This document shows, in pieces, positions 44,782-52,297 of a stretch of 64,000 bases of DNA. The notes beneath the pieces were generated by a model. That model ran no database searches. It worked only from the letters and a program-made list of their open reading frames with translations, and was not told the DNA's origin. How positions within the stretch are numbered: position 1 is the first letter of the stretch; each line of letters begins with the position of its first letter. Both the position numbers and the translations under genes were made by a program. This DNA is from Chryseobacterium taeanense (lineage in GTDB: Bacteria > Bacteroidota > Bacteroidia > Flavobacteriales > Weeksellaceae). The DNA lies in contig NZ_FNDW01000002.1 in the NCBI RefSeq assembly GCF_900099685.1, positions 487,647-551,646 on the forward strand, in the 5' to 3' direction.

Positions 44782-45753
44782 ATGTCGAAAAAATTTAAAA
44801 TTCTGTGTTTACTGTTTTTGATTGCAATAATCTTTACTGCAATTTTTAATCTGAACACAGGATTTTTAACGTTAAGAATACAGGATTTTTTTACGGAAAC
44901 ACCTCATAGCCTTATCGCTGAAATTCGTATCAACCGGGTTTTAGTCATGCTTTTAGCGGGAATATCCATTCCTACTTCGGGCTTTCTGATGCAGGAATAT
45001 TTTCAAAACCCGCTTGCCGGCCCCGATATTTTAGGGATTACTTCAGTGGCAAGTCTTTCGGTGGCCTTTTACATCTTTTTTTCCTACAACATTTCACTTC
45101 CGGATTTTCTTCAGAATACTTTTCTGAGCTTATCTTCTATTTTGGGAAGTATGGCTTTAATGCTTGTTATATTGTCAGTAGCGGGTAAATTTCAGGATAA
45201 ATCTTACCTGGTGATATTTGGATTTCTGGTGTCTGCCTTTGCCGGAGCTATTGTTTCGCTGCTTCAGTTTTATGCCGAAAATCAAAGTTTAAAAAATTAT
45301 ATTTTATGGTCTTTCGGAGCTAACAACATGGTTTCAAGGAATCAGATTTATGTGTTGTCAGCGCTTGTTTTAGCTGGTTTATTTATTTCTTTTAAAACCA
45401 TAAAACCTTTAATCGGAAATTCATTGGGAACTTCTTATGCACACAGTCTCGGAGTTAATCTGAACCGGTTGAAAATACTGATTATCTTATCCTCTTCCCT
45501 GCTTTCTGCCTCTGTAACGGCATTTTTAGGTCCTATTTTATTCATTGGCATTATTATTCCTCATTTCTGCAGATTGATTTACAACCCCTCAAAGCTTTGG
45601 CAGCAATGGATTTTAAATATGTTTTTAGGAATGTTAATTATGTTGTTTTTCTCTATTATTGCCGAGAAAACACAAATTCCATTGAATGTAATAAGCTCAG
45701 TTTTTGGAATTCCTGTAATTTTGACAATGCTTTTGAGACAGAATAAAGTGTGA
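44782..45753 (+). CDS. FecCD-family iron(siderophore)/B12-type ABC permease
   Basis: 323 residues with about nine or ten membrane segments. The FecCD signature AGISIPTSGFLMQEYFQNPLAGPDILGITS (about 57-86) and GPILFIGIIIPHFCRLI near the end (coupling helix) identify it. It moves ferric siderophore, heme or cobalamin with the ATPase encoded 91 bases later. No periplasmic binding protein gene is in the neighbourhood. Confidence 0.92.
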   Translation: MSKKFKILCLLFLIAIIFTAIFNLNTGFLTLRIQDFFTETPHSLIAEIRINRVLVMLLAGISIPTSGFLMQEYFQNPLAGPDILGITSVASLSVAFYIFFSYNISLPDFLQNTFLSLSSILGSMALMLVILSVAGKFQDKSYLVIFGFLVSAFAGAIVSLLQFYAENQSLKNYILWSFGANNMVSRNQIYVLSALVLAGLFISFKTIKPLIGNSLGTSYAHSLGVNLNRLKILIILSSSLLSASVTAFLGPILFIGIIIPHFCRLIYNPSKLWQQWILNMFLGMLIMLFFSIIAEKTQIPLNVISSVFGIPVILTMLLRQNKV

Positions 45754-45844
45754 GTAATAAGGCAAATATATCTAAAACTGTTAATTTAAATCTCTGCTGA
45801 ATTTCTTTTTAATTTATTAACTATTTTTATCTCTGATTAAAAAT

Positions 45845-46768
45845 ATGCATCTACAAATCAAACAGGCAAATATTGGCTACGGCACAACATTAATTTCAGA
45901 TGCAAATGCACATTTGAATGTAGGAGAAGTATGTCTTTTGATTGGTAATAACGGTGTAGGTAAAACAACTTTAATCAAATCTATTTTACATCAGATTCCA
46001 CTTTTAAAAGGAGAAATTTCTCTTGGTGGTAGAAATATCAAAAAACTTTCAGTCAAGGAAATAGCGGAAAATATTGCCGCTGTGTTCTCAAAAGCTGTGA
46101 TTCCACAGAATTACACGGTTGAAGATTTGATTTCTTTAGGAAAATATATTCATTACCCTTTCTATTTTGAGCTTAAAAGAGAAGACCGTGAAGAAGTTTC
46201 TCAGATCATAGAAGATTTAGATTTAAATCAATACAAGCATACTTTACTTAGAAATCTGTCGGACGGAAACCTGCAGAAAGCATTTATAGGAAGAGCATTA
46301 ACTCAGCAATCTCCGTTCATCATTTTGGATGAACCGACCACACACCTTGATGAGAAGAATAAAGTTATGATCCTTAAAACTCTGCGGAAATTAGCGTTGG
46401 AACATAATAAACTTATCCTGTTTTCATCTCATGACTGGCGTCTGGCTAAGGAATTCGCAGATAAAATATGGTATATCAAAGATAGCCAACTACATACAGG
46501 TATTGTAGAAGATATTTTGGTACAGCATGAAGAACTTACAAGTCCGACTTTGTTTCAAATCAATGAAAATTTTGTTTCTCCGAAAATCATTGCTCCTTAT
46601 GTTTATAAGGAAATGCTTTTTTCTTTACTTCAGAAAAACTTCTCTGCAGATCTTTCTGCCTTTACTTTTGAATTCAACGATATGTACTGGAATATTTCAG
46701 GATTTTCGTCAATCCACCGATGTGAATCATTTGAAGAAATCATTATATTTTTAAAAACCATTTATTAA
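45845..46768 (+). CDS. ABC transporter ATPase (FecE/BtuD type) with C-terminal extension
   Basis: 307 residues. Walker A GNNGVGKT (about 34-41), Q-loop region AVFSKAVIPQNYTVEDLI, signature RNLSDGNLQKAFIGRAL (about 136-152), Walker B FIILDEPTTHLD (about 158-169) and H-loop FSSHDWRL. The C motif reads LSDGN instead of LSGGQ. About 85 extra residues follow the ATPase core (from about 222), with no known domain recognised. It powers the FecCD permease. Confidence 0.92.
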   Translation: MHLQIKQANIGYGTTLISDANAHLNVGEVCLLIGNNGVGKTTLIKSILHQIPLLKGEISLGGRNIKKLSVKEIAENIAAVFSKAVIPQNYTVEDLISLGKYIHYPFYFELKREDREEVSQIIEDLDLNQYKHTLLRNLSDGNLQKAFIGRALTQQSPFIILDEPTTHLDEKNKVMILKTLRKLALEHNKLILFSSHDWRLAKEFADKIWYIKDSQLHTGIVEDILVQHEELTSPTLFQINENFVSPKIIAPYVYKEMLFSLLQKNFSADLSAFTFEFNDMYWNISGFSSIHRCESFEEIIIFLKTIY

Positions 46769-46794
46769 TTTTTCTATTTTTTTATTAATTCAAT

Positions 46795-46814
46795 ATACTA
46801 TGCATGCATAGTAT
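46795..46814. promoter_or_regulatory. Upstream palindromic operator for MarR
   Basis: ATACTATGCATGCATAGTAT, a perfect 20-base palindrome containing TGCATGCA; its centre is 83 bases from the centre of the second one. Confidence 0.75.
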
Positions 46815-46875
46815 TATGCTAATCATATTAATTAATCATTTTATTTTCAGGGTATTAACAAATTTTAACGTAAAT

Positions 46876-46899
46876 AAATATTATGCATGCATAATATTT
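46876..46899. promoter_or_regulatory. Promoter-proximal palindromic operator for MarR
   Basis: A perfect 24-base palindrome with the same TGCATGCA core. It ends 2 bases before the -7 box TAAATTTG (46902-46909), so a bound regulator would cover the promoter. Confidence 0.8.
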
Positions 46900-46901
46900 G
46901 C

Positions 46902-46909
46902 TAAATTTG
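46902..46909 (+). promoter_or_regulatory. -7 promoter element of the MarR-fad operon
   Basis: TAAATTTG, 25 bases before the ATG at 46935; the -33 region lies in the palindrome. Confidence 0.65.
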
Positions 46910-46934
46910 GGTAAAACCTTGATATAGAAAATTA

Positions 46935-47384
46935 ATGGATAACAAGAAAGAGAAAATAGAAAACGTCGATTTAATTTTGAAGCAGACCTGGCTGGCTGTT
47001 TCTAAGATGTACACGGAAATGGCTCAGGAACACGATTCTACGGCTGTTCAGGCGCTTACTCTCCTTAAAATAGATCCAAAAGAAGGAACCAGAAGTACCA
47101 ATCTGGGACCTAAAATGGCTATTGAACCCACGTCTCTCACGAGAATTATCAAGCTTCTTGAAGATAACGGATATATCTATAAAGAAAAAACGACTACCGA
47201 TAAGCGGGAAGTTATCATAAAACTTACCGATAAAGGATTGCATTCAAGAAATATGTCTAAAGAAGTGGTTGTTAATTTCAATAAAAAGATCATGGAGAAA
47301 ATCGATCCTGAAAAACTTGAAATTTTCAAAGAGGTGATGACCGAGATCATGAAAATTGCCACCAATTTAAATAACAGAAAATAA
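46935..47384 (+). CDS. MarR-family transcriptional regulator of the beta-oxidation operon
   Basis: 149 residues. N-terminal helix LILKQTWLAVSKMYTEMAQEH for dimerisation, winged helix-turn-helix TNLGPKMAIEPTSLTRIIKLLEDNGYIYKEKTTTDKREVIIKLTDKGL (about 60-107) with a typical DKR wing, then a C-terminal helix. The two palindromes upstream are the expected target for autorepression. It lies 20 bases before the FadB-like gene. The ligand is probably an acyl-CoA or fatty acid, which is inferred. Confidence 0.92.
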   Translation: MDNKKEKIENVDLILKQTWLAVSKMYTEMAQEHDSTAVQALTLLKIDPKEGTRSTNLGPKMAIEPTSLTRIIKLLEDNGYIYKEKTTTDKREVIIKLTDKGLHSRNMSKEVVVNFNKKIMEKIDPEKLEIFKEVMTEIMKIATNLNNRK

Positions 47385-47404
47385 TAAACAAATCAATAAA
47401 TCAA

Positions 47405-49798
47405 ATGAAAAGAAGAATCAAACACGTTACAGTTCTTGGTTCAGGAATTATGGGAAGCGGTATTGCGGCGCACTTTGCCAATATTGGCGTTCAGGTGTCA
47501 TTGCTGGATATCGTTCCTTTTGAACTTACTGAAGCAGAACAGAAAAAAAGTTTGACGAAAGAAGACAAAGCGGTGAGAAACAGAATCGCTTCTGAAAACT
47601 TTGAAAAACTGAAAAAAGCAAGTCCGGCTCTACTCTATTCCCCAAAATTTGCGGATAGAATAAAGATCGGAAATTTCGATGACGATCTACCGAAAATAAA
47701 AGATACTGACTGGATCATTGAAGTTGTTGTTGAAAGATTAGACATCAAAAAATCCGTTTATGAAAAAATTGAACAGTTCAGAAAACCGGGAACATTAATT
47801 TCGTCCAATACTTCAGGAATTCCTATTCATCTTTTAACAGAAGGAAGAAGTGACGATTTCAAACATTATTTTGCAGGAACGCATTTCTTTAATCCGGTGA
47901 GATATCTTCCACTTTTAGAGATTATTCCGACAAATGATACAGCTCCTGAAGTAATTGATTTTTACATGAATTATGGGGCGAAATTCTTAGGAAAAACAAC
48001 TGTTTTGGCAAAAGACACTCCAGCTTTTATAGCCAACAGAATCGGGGTATTTTCTATGATGGATTTGCTTCACAATGTTCAGAAATTAGGTTTAACGGTT
48101 TCTGAAGTTGATAAATTGACTGGTCCGGTAATCGGTCGTCCAAAATCGGCGACATTTAGAACAGCAGATGTTGTAGGACTGGATACTTTGGTAATGGTTG
48201 CCAACGGCGTTCGTCAAAGCGGTGCTGAAGCCAATAATTTCAATAATGTTTTTGCGCTTCCTGATTACATCCAGAAAATGGTTGATAATAAATGGCTAGG
48301 TTCAAAAACACAACAAGGTTTCTATAAAAAGGTAAAAAATGCAGAAGGAAAATCTGAAATTCACGGACTAAATCTTGACACTTTAGAATACGAACTTCAA
48401 GGTAAATCTTCTTTCCCTACGTTAGAATTAACTAAAAATATTGATAAACCAATTGATCGATTTAAAGTATTGATTGGTGGAAAAGATAAAGCCGGAGAGC
48501 TCTACAGAAAATCTCTGGGTGCATTATTCGCTTATGTTTCAAATAAAGTTCCTGAAATTTCCGATGATATATATAAAATAGACGATGCGATGAGAGCTGG
48601 TTTCGGCTGGGAAAATGGTCCGTTTGAAATCTGGGATGCTGTTGGCGTTCAAAAAGGTATTGAACTGGCAAAAGAAGCAGGATACGAAGTTTCAGACTGG
48701 GTGAAAAATGTAGAAACGTTCTACAAAGTTAATGAAGAAGGACAAAGCATTTATGTTGATAAAAATTCAGGTGAATACAATAAAATTCCAGGACAAGATT
48801 CTTTCATTATTTTAGATAATATCAGAAAAAACAAAACACTTTGGAGTAATTCAGGTGCTGCGATTGAAGATTTGGGTGACGGAATTATCAACTTTGAAAT
48901 CCGTTCTAAAATGAATTCTTTAGGAGGCGAAGTTTTAGACGGATTGAACAGAGCGATTGATTTAGCCGAAAAAGAATATGACGGATTGGTTGTTGGAAAT
49001 CAGGGCACAAATTTCTCTGTAGGAGCCAATTTAGCCATGATTCTCATGATGGCGATTGAGCAGGATTGGGATGATCTAAATATGGCGATTGCTTATTTCC
49101 AGAAATCAATGATGAGGGTTCGTTACTCTTCTATTCCTGTCGTAGTTGCTCCTCACGGAATGACGCTTGGAGGAGGCTGTGAAATGACGATGCACGCCGA
49201 CAGAGTGGTTGCAGCAGCAGAAACGTACATCGGACTTGTAGAAACAGGAGTTGGTGTAATCCCTGGCGGTGGCGGTACAAAAGAATTAACACTGAGAACT
49301 TCAAGGGAATTTCATAAAGATGACGTGAAAAACAACCGTCTTCGTGAAGCTTTCATGAATATCGCAATGGGTAAAGTGGCTACTTCGGCTTACGAAGCCT
49401 ACGACATGGGAATTCTTGAGCACGGAAAAGATATTGTCGCCGTTGATAAGAGAACTCAGATCATGACCGCAAAAATGCTGGCAAAAAGTTTAGCAGAACA
49501 CGGTTATACTCAGCCAATCGAACAGAAAGTGAAAGTTCTGGGTAAAGATGCTTTGGGAATGTTCTATGTTGGAACCGACCAAATGTTAACCGGAAATTAT
49601 ATTTCTGAACACGACAAAAAGATTGCTGATAAATTAGCTAATGTCATGGTGGGAGGAAATCTTTCAGAAGAGACAGTTGTAACGGAACAATATTTATTGA
49701 ACCTCGAAAGAGAAACGTTCTTACAGCTTTGCGGTGAAAGAAAAACGTTGGAGAGAATTCAGTATATGTTACAGAATGGTAAACCGTTGAGGAACTAA
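47405..49798 (+). CDS. 3-hydroxyacyl-CoA dehydrogenase / enoyl-CoA hydratase (FadB/FadJ-like)
   Basis: 797 residues. The N-terminal part is the NAD-binding dehydrogenase: VLGSGIMGSGIAAHFANIGVQVSLLD (about 9-34), SSNTSGIP, HFFNPVRYLPLLEII. The dehydrogenase C-terminal domain lies at about 200-460, and the hydratase/isomerase (crotonase) fold at about 490-700, with SVGANLAMI and GMTLGGGCEMTMHADRVVAAAETYIGLVETGVGVIPGGGGTKEL-type oxyanion-hole motif. Order dehydrogenase-hydratase is reversed relative to E. coli FadB. It forms the multifunctional step of fatty acid beta-oxidation. Confidence 0.94.
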   Translation: MKRRIKHVTVLGSGIMGSGIAAHFANIGVQVSLLDIVPFELTEAEQKKSLTKEDKAVRNRIASENFEKLKKASPALLYSPKFADRIKIGNFDDDLPKIKDTDWIIEVVVERLDIKKSVYEKIEQFRKPGTLISSNTSGIPIHLLTEGRSDDFKHYFAGTHFFNPVRYLPLLEIIPTNDTAPEVIDFYMNYGAKFLGKTTVLAKDTPAFIANRIGVFSMMDLLHNVQKLGLTVSEVDKLTGPVIGRPKSATFRTADVVGLDTLVMVANGVRQSGAEANNFNNVFALPDYIQKMVDNKWLGSKTQQGFYKKVKNAEGKSEIHGLNLDTLEYELQGKSSFPTLELTKNIDKPIDRFKVLIGGKDKAGELYRKSLGALFAYVSNKVPEISDDIYKIDDAMRAGFGWENGPFEIWDAVGVQKGIELAKEAGYEVSDWVKNVETFYKVNEEGQSIYVDKNSGEYNKIPGQDSFIILDNIRKNKTLWSNSGAAIEDLGDGIINFEIRSKMNSLGGEVLDGLNRAIDLAEKEYDGLVVGNQGTNFSVGANLAMILMMAIEQDWDDLNMAIAYFQKSMMRVRYSSIPVVVAPHGMTLGGGCEMTMHADRVVAAAETYIGLVETGVGVIPGGGGTKELTLRTSREFHKDDVKNNRLREAFMNIAMGKVATSAYEAYDMGILEHGKDIVAVDKRTQIMTAKMLAKSLAEHGYTQPIEQKVKVLGKDALGMFYVGTDQMLTGNYISEHDKKIADKLANVMVGGNLSEETVVTEQYLLNLERETFLQLCGERKTLERIQYMLQNGKPLRN

Positions 49799-49802
49799 TA
49801 GA

Positions 49803-49877
49803 GAGCTCCGTAGGAGCGAACTGTTAATATCATAATAATTTATAAAGTTGATGAGCCTCGTAGAGGCGACCTGTTAG
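49803..49877 (+). repeat. Pair of REP hairpins upstream of the RAYT gene
   Basis: REP1: GCTCC-GTA-GGAGC (49805-49817) followed by GAACTGTTAA. REP2: GCCTC-GTA-GAGGC (49855-49867) followed by GACCTGTTAG. Both have the same orientation and the tail G(A/A)CCTGTTA-like. Spacer between is AT-rich, 28 bases. Confidence 0.85.
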
Positions 49878-49882
49878 TTTTT

Positions 49883-50347
49883 ATGGCAAATACCTACACA
49901 CAAATTTATATTCAAATTGTTTTCGCCGTTAAAGGAAGACAAAATCTAATCTCAAAGCAAAATAGAGAAGAATTGCACAAGTTCATAACAGGTATTGTCA
50001 CTAATAGAAATCAAAAATTATTTGCTGTTTTTGCAATGCCGGATCATGTTCATATTCTTGTAAGCATTGGGCCAACAGTTTTAATTTCAGATTTGGTTAG
50101 AGATATAAAAGCTGCTTCATCAAAATTTATTAATGAAAAGGGATGGATGCGAGGAAAGTTCAACTGGCAAGAGGGTTATGGTGCATTTTCTTATTCTAAA
50201 AGCAGTGTTGATTCTGTTGTTAAATATATTTTAAATCAGGAAGAACATCATAAAAAGAAAACATTTAAAGAAGAATACTTAGATCTATTACAAAAATTTG
50301 CGATTGAATATGATTCAAAATATTTATTTGAATGGATTGAAAATTAA
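49883..50347 (+). mobile_element. REP-associated tyrosine transposase (RAYT, IS200/IS605 Y1 type)
   Basis: 154 residues of the Y1 transposase family. The HUH metal motif is in FAMPDHVHILVSIG (about 52-62). The catalytic Tyr is probably Tyr115 in VVKYILNQEEHHKKK. It has MANTYTQIYIQIVFAVKGR at the N-terminus and FNWQEGYGAFSYSKS in the middle, typical RAYT motifs. The stop codon TAA (50345-50347) overlaps the tail of REP3. RAYTs are domesticated-like genes that mobilise the flanking REP hairpins; no IS ends or target duplications were seen. It sits inside the beta-oxidation operon between the FadB-like gene and thiolase. Confidence 0.88.
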
Positions 50348-50418
50348 CAGGTCGCTCCTACGGAGCTCCACGATTTACAAAACAAAAAGCTATGAACAGT
50401 TTACCTCTACGAGGCAAA
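50345..50418 (-). repeat. Pair of REP hairpins downstream of the RAYT gene
   Basis: REP3: TAACAGGTC then GCTCC-TAC-GGAGC (50354-50366), the inverse of REP1 with REP2's tail. REP4: CCTC-TAC-GAGG (50404-50414) inside the longer imperfect palindrome GTTTACCTCTACGAGGCAAAC-like. Both are in the opposite orientation to REP1/REP2. Confidence 0.8.
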
Positions 50419-50533
50419 CTCTCAAAAAATTTAATTAAACAAAAAATATGAAATCGTACTTAATGGGTTTTTCAACAAATAATAATTACGATTAGACGAT
50501 TCCATATGACATTATAAAAAATAAAGTCTACAT

Positions 50534-51712
50534 ATGAAAACAGCATATATAGTAAAGGGTTTCAGAACTGCCGTTGGAAAAGCTCCAAAAGGAAGTTTAC
50601 GATTTACAAGACCCGACGTAATGGCGGCAACCGTGATTGAAAAATTAATGGCTGAACTTCCGCAATTAGATAAAAATAGAATTGATGATCTCATCGTAGG
50701 AAATGCAATGCCTGAAGCTGAACAAGGCTTGAACGTAGCCCGATTAATTTCCTTAATGGGATTAAATACAGACAAAGTTCCGGGAGTTACGGTAAACAGG
50801 TATTGCGCATCAGGAAGTGAGGCGATTGCTATTGCTTCTGCAAAAATTCAGGCCGGAATGGCAGATTGCATTATTGCAGGTGGTACAGAATCTATGTCTT
50901 ATATTCCGATGGGTGGTTACAAACCGGTTCCGGAAACGGATATTGCTAAAACCAACCCGGATTATTACTGGGGAATGGGCTACACAGCTGAAGAAGTTGC
51001 AAAACAGTACAATATCACAAGGGAAGAGCAAGATCAATTTGCTTTTGAATCTCACATGAAAGCTTTAAGAGCCAATCAGGAAGGCAGATTTAAAAATCAA
51101 ATCGTTCCGATTCCTGTTGAGTATAATTTCTTAGATGAAAACCAGAAAATGCAGACTAAGAAGTTCGACTTCTCAGTAGATGAAGGTCCAAGAGCAGACA
51201 CTTCTCTGGAAGGCTTGGCTAAATTAAGACCGGTTTTCGCTAATGGAGGAAGTGTAACAGCCGGAAATTCTTCTCAAATGAGCGACGGAGCAGCATTTGT
51301 GATGGTGATGAGTGAAGAGATGGTGAAAGAATTAGGTCTTGAACCTGAAGCAAGATTAGTTGCCTACGCAGCTGCCGGATTAGAGCCGAGAATCATGGGA
51401 ATGGGACCAATTTATGCCATTCCAAAAGCTTTGAAACAGGCTGGTTTAGAATTAAAAGATATTGAGTTAATCGAGTTAAATGAAGCATTTGCCTCACAAT
51501 CTGTTGCCATTAAAAAAGAATTAGGCTTAAATCCTGATATTTTAAATGTAAACGGAGGTGCAATTGCTTTGGGACATCCACTTGGATGCACCGGAACAAA
51601 ACTGACCGTTCAACTACTTGATGAAATGCGTAAACGAGGTAATAAATACGGAATGGTTTCCATGTGCGTGGGAACAGGACAGGGAGCAGCAAGTATTTTT
51701 GAATTGCTTTAA
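50534..51712 (+). CDS. Acetyl-CoA acyltransferase / 3-ketoacyl-CoA thiolase
   Basis: 392 residues, normal thiolase length. The nucleophile Cys is in VNRYCASGSEAIAIA (about 90), the GGTESMSYIP segment follows, and the second half holds NEAFASQ, NVNGGAIALGHPLGCTGTKLTVQLL (His of the catalytic set) and CVGTGQGAASIFE (second Cys, about 380). It cleaves 3-ketoacyl-CoA to acetyl-CoA plus a shorter acyl-CoA. Separated from the FadB-like gene by the RAYT unit. Confidence 0.95.
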   Translation: MKTAYIVKGFRTAVGKAPKGSLRFTRPDVMAATVIEKLMAELPQLDKNRIDDLIVGNAMPEAEQGLNVARLISLMGLNTDKVPGVTVNRYCASGSEAIAIASAKIQAGMADCIIAGGTESMSYIPMGGYKPVPETDIAKTNPDYYWGMGYTAEEVAKQYNITREEQDQFAFESHMKALRANQEGRFKNQIVPIPVEYNFLDENQKMQTKKFDFSVDEGPRADTSLEGLAKLRPVFANGGSVTAGNSSQMSDGAAFVMVMSEEMVKELGLEPEARLVAYAAAGLEPRIMGMGPIYAIPKALKQAGLELKDIELIELNEAFASQSVAIKKELGLNPDILNVNGGAIALGHPLGCTGTKLTVQLLDEMRKRGNKYGMVSMCVGTGQGAASIFELL

Positions 51713-51722
51713 CTTATATTGA

Positions 51723-52268
51723 ATGTCAATAGGCAAGAAAATTTCTCTCTTCATTATTATTTCAATCGTATTAATTATCTATTTTTTTGGATACAATTAT
51801 GATTATGGTAATAGTTATTGGATGTCAATGTTATTCTTTGTCTTAATTTTATTTAGTTATGTTGGTCTAACATTATCTATATATGAAAAGGTGGCAGGTG
51901 AAAATCCCGGAAAATTCTTCTGGTATCCCTGGAAAAAAATAAAATATGTTTTTCTAAGTGGTTTCATGACAATCTTCTTAATTATATTGATTTTCGGTAC
52001 GCTGTTTATTTCACTTGAATTGTCAAAACAAAGAAAGTATAAATTTTTAGACTCAAAAGAAACCGATAAAATTACTGGATTCATTGCAAAGCTTGACAGT
52101 ATCCCTAAAAGATATGGCAAGAGACCTGTGGCGTATTTAAATTATAGTGTTAAAGAAAAAAAGTTTGAATTTGAACTGGAAAATAAAAATTCAAAATATA
52201 AATTAAATCAAAAAATTAAACTTAAGTATTCGTCAAAACATCCTGATATGTTTGAAATCTTAGAATAA
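51723..52268 (+). CDS. Unknown three-pass membrane protein
   Basis: 181 residues. Hydrophobic stretches at about 7-25, 37-53 and 76-99, then a basic, Lys-rich hydrophilic domain (about 105-181) with beta-strand character (KRPVAYLNYSVKEKKFEFELENKNSKYKLNQKIKLKYSSKHPDMFEI), similar in style to DUF3592. It begins 10 bases after the thiolase. More AT-rich than its neighbours and not part of beta-oxidation, it looks like an insertion into the operon. Confidence 0.75.
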   Translation: MSIGKKISLFIIISIVLIIYFFGYNYDYGNSYWMSMLFFVLILFSYVGLTLSIYEKVAGENPGKFFWYPWKKIKYVFLSGFMTIFLIILIFGTLFISLELSKQRKYKFLDSKETDKITGFIAKLDSIPKRYGKRPVAYLNYSVKEKKFEFELENKNSKYKLNQKIKLKYSSKHPDMFEILE

Positions 52269-52297
52269 ATAAAACATAATAAAAAATCAAGTATTAA

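Noticed and set aside
49851..50414. CRISPR-like direct repeats around the RAYT
   Set aside because: The repeats are REP hairpins in two opposite pairs, without regular spacers.
50452..50499. Short ORF (MKSYLMGFSTNNNYD) between the REPs and thiolase
   Set aside because: 15 codons, no leader or terminator signals, no known role; probably chance.
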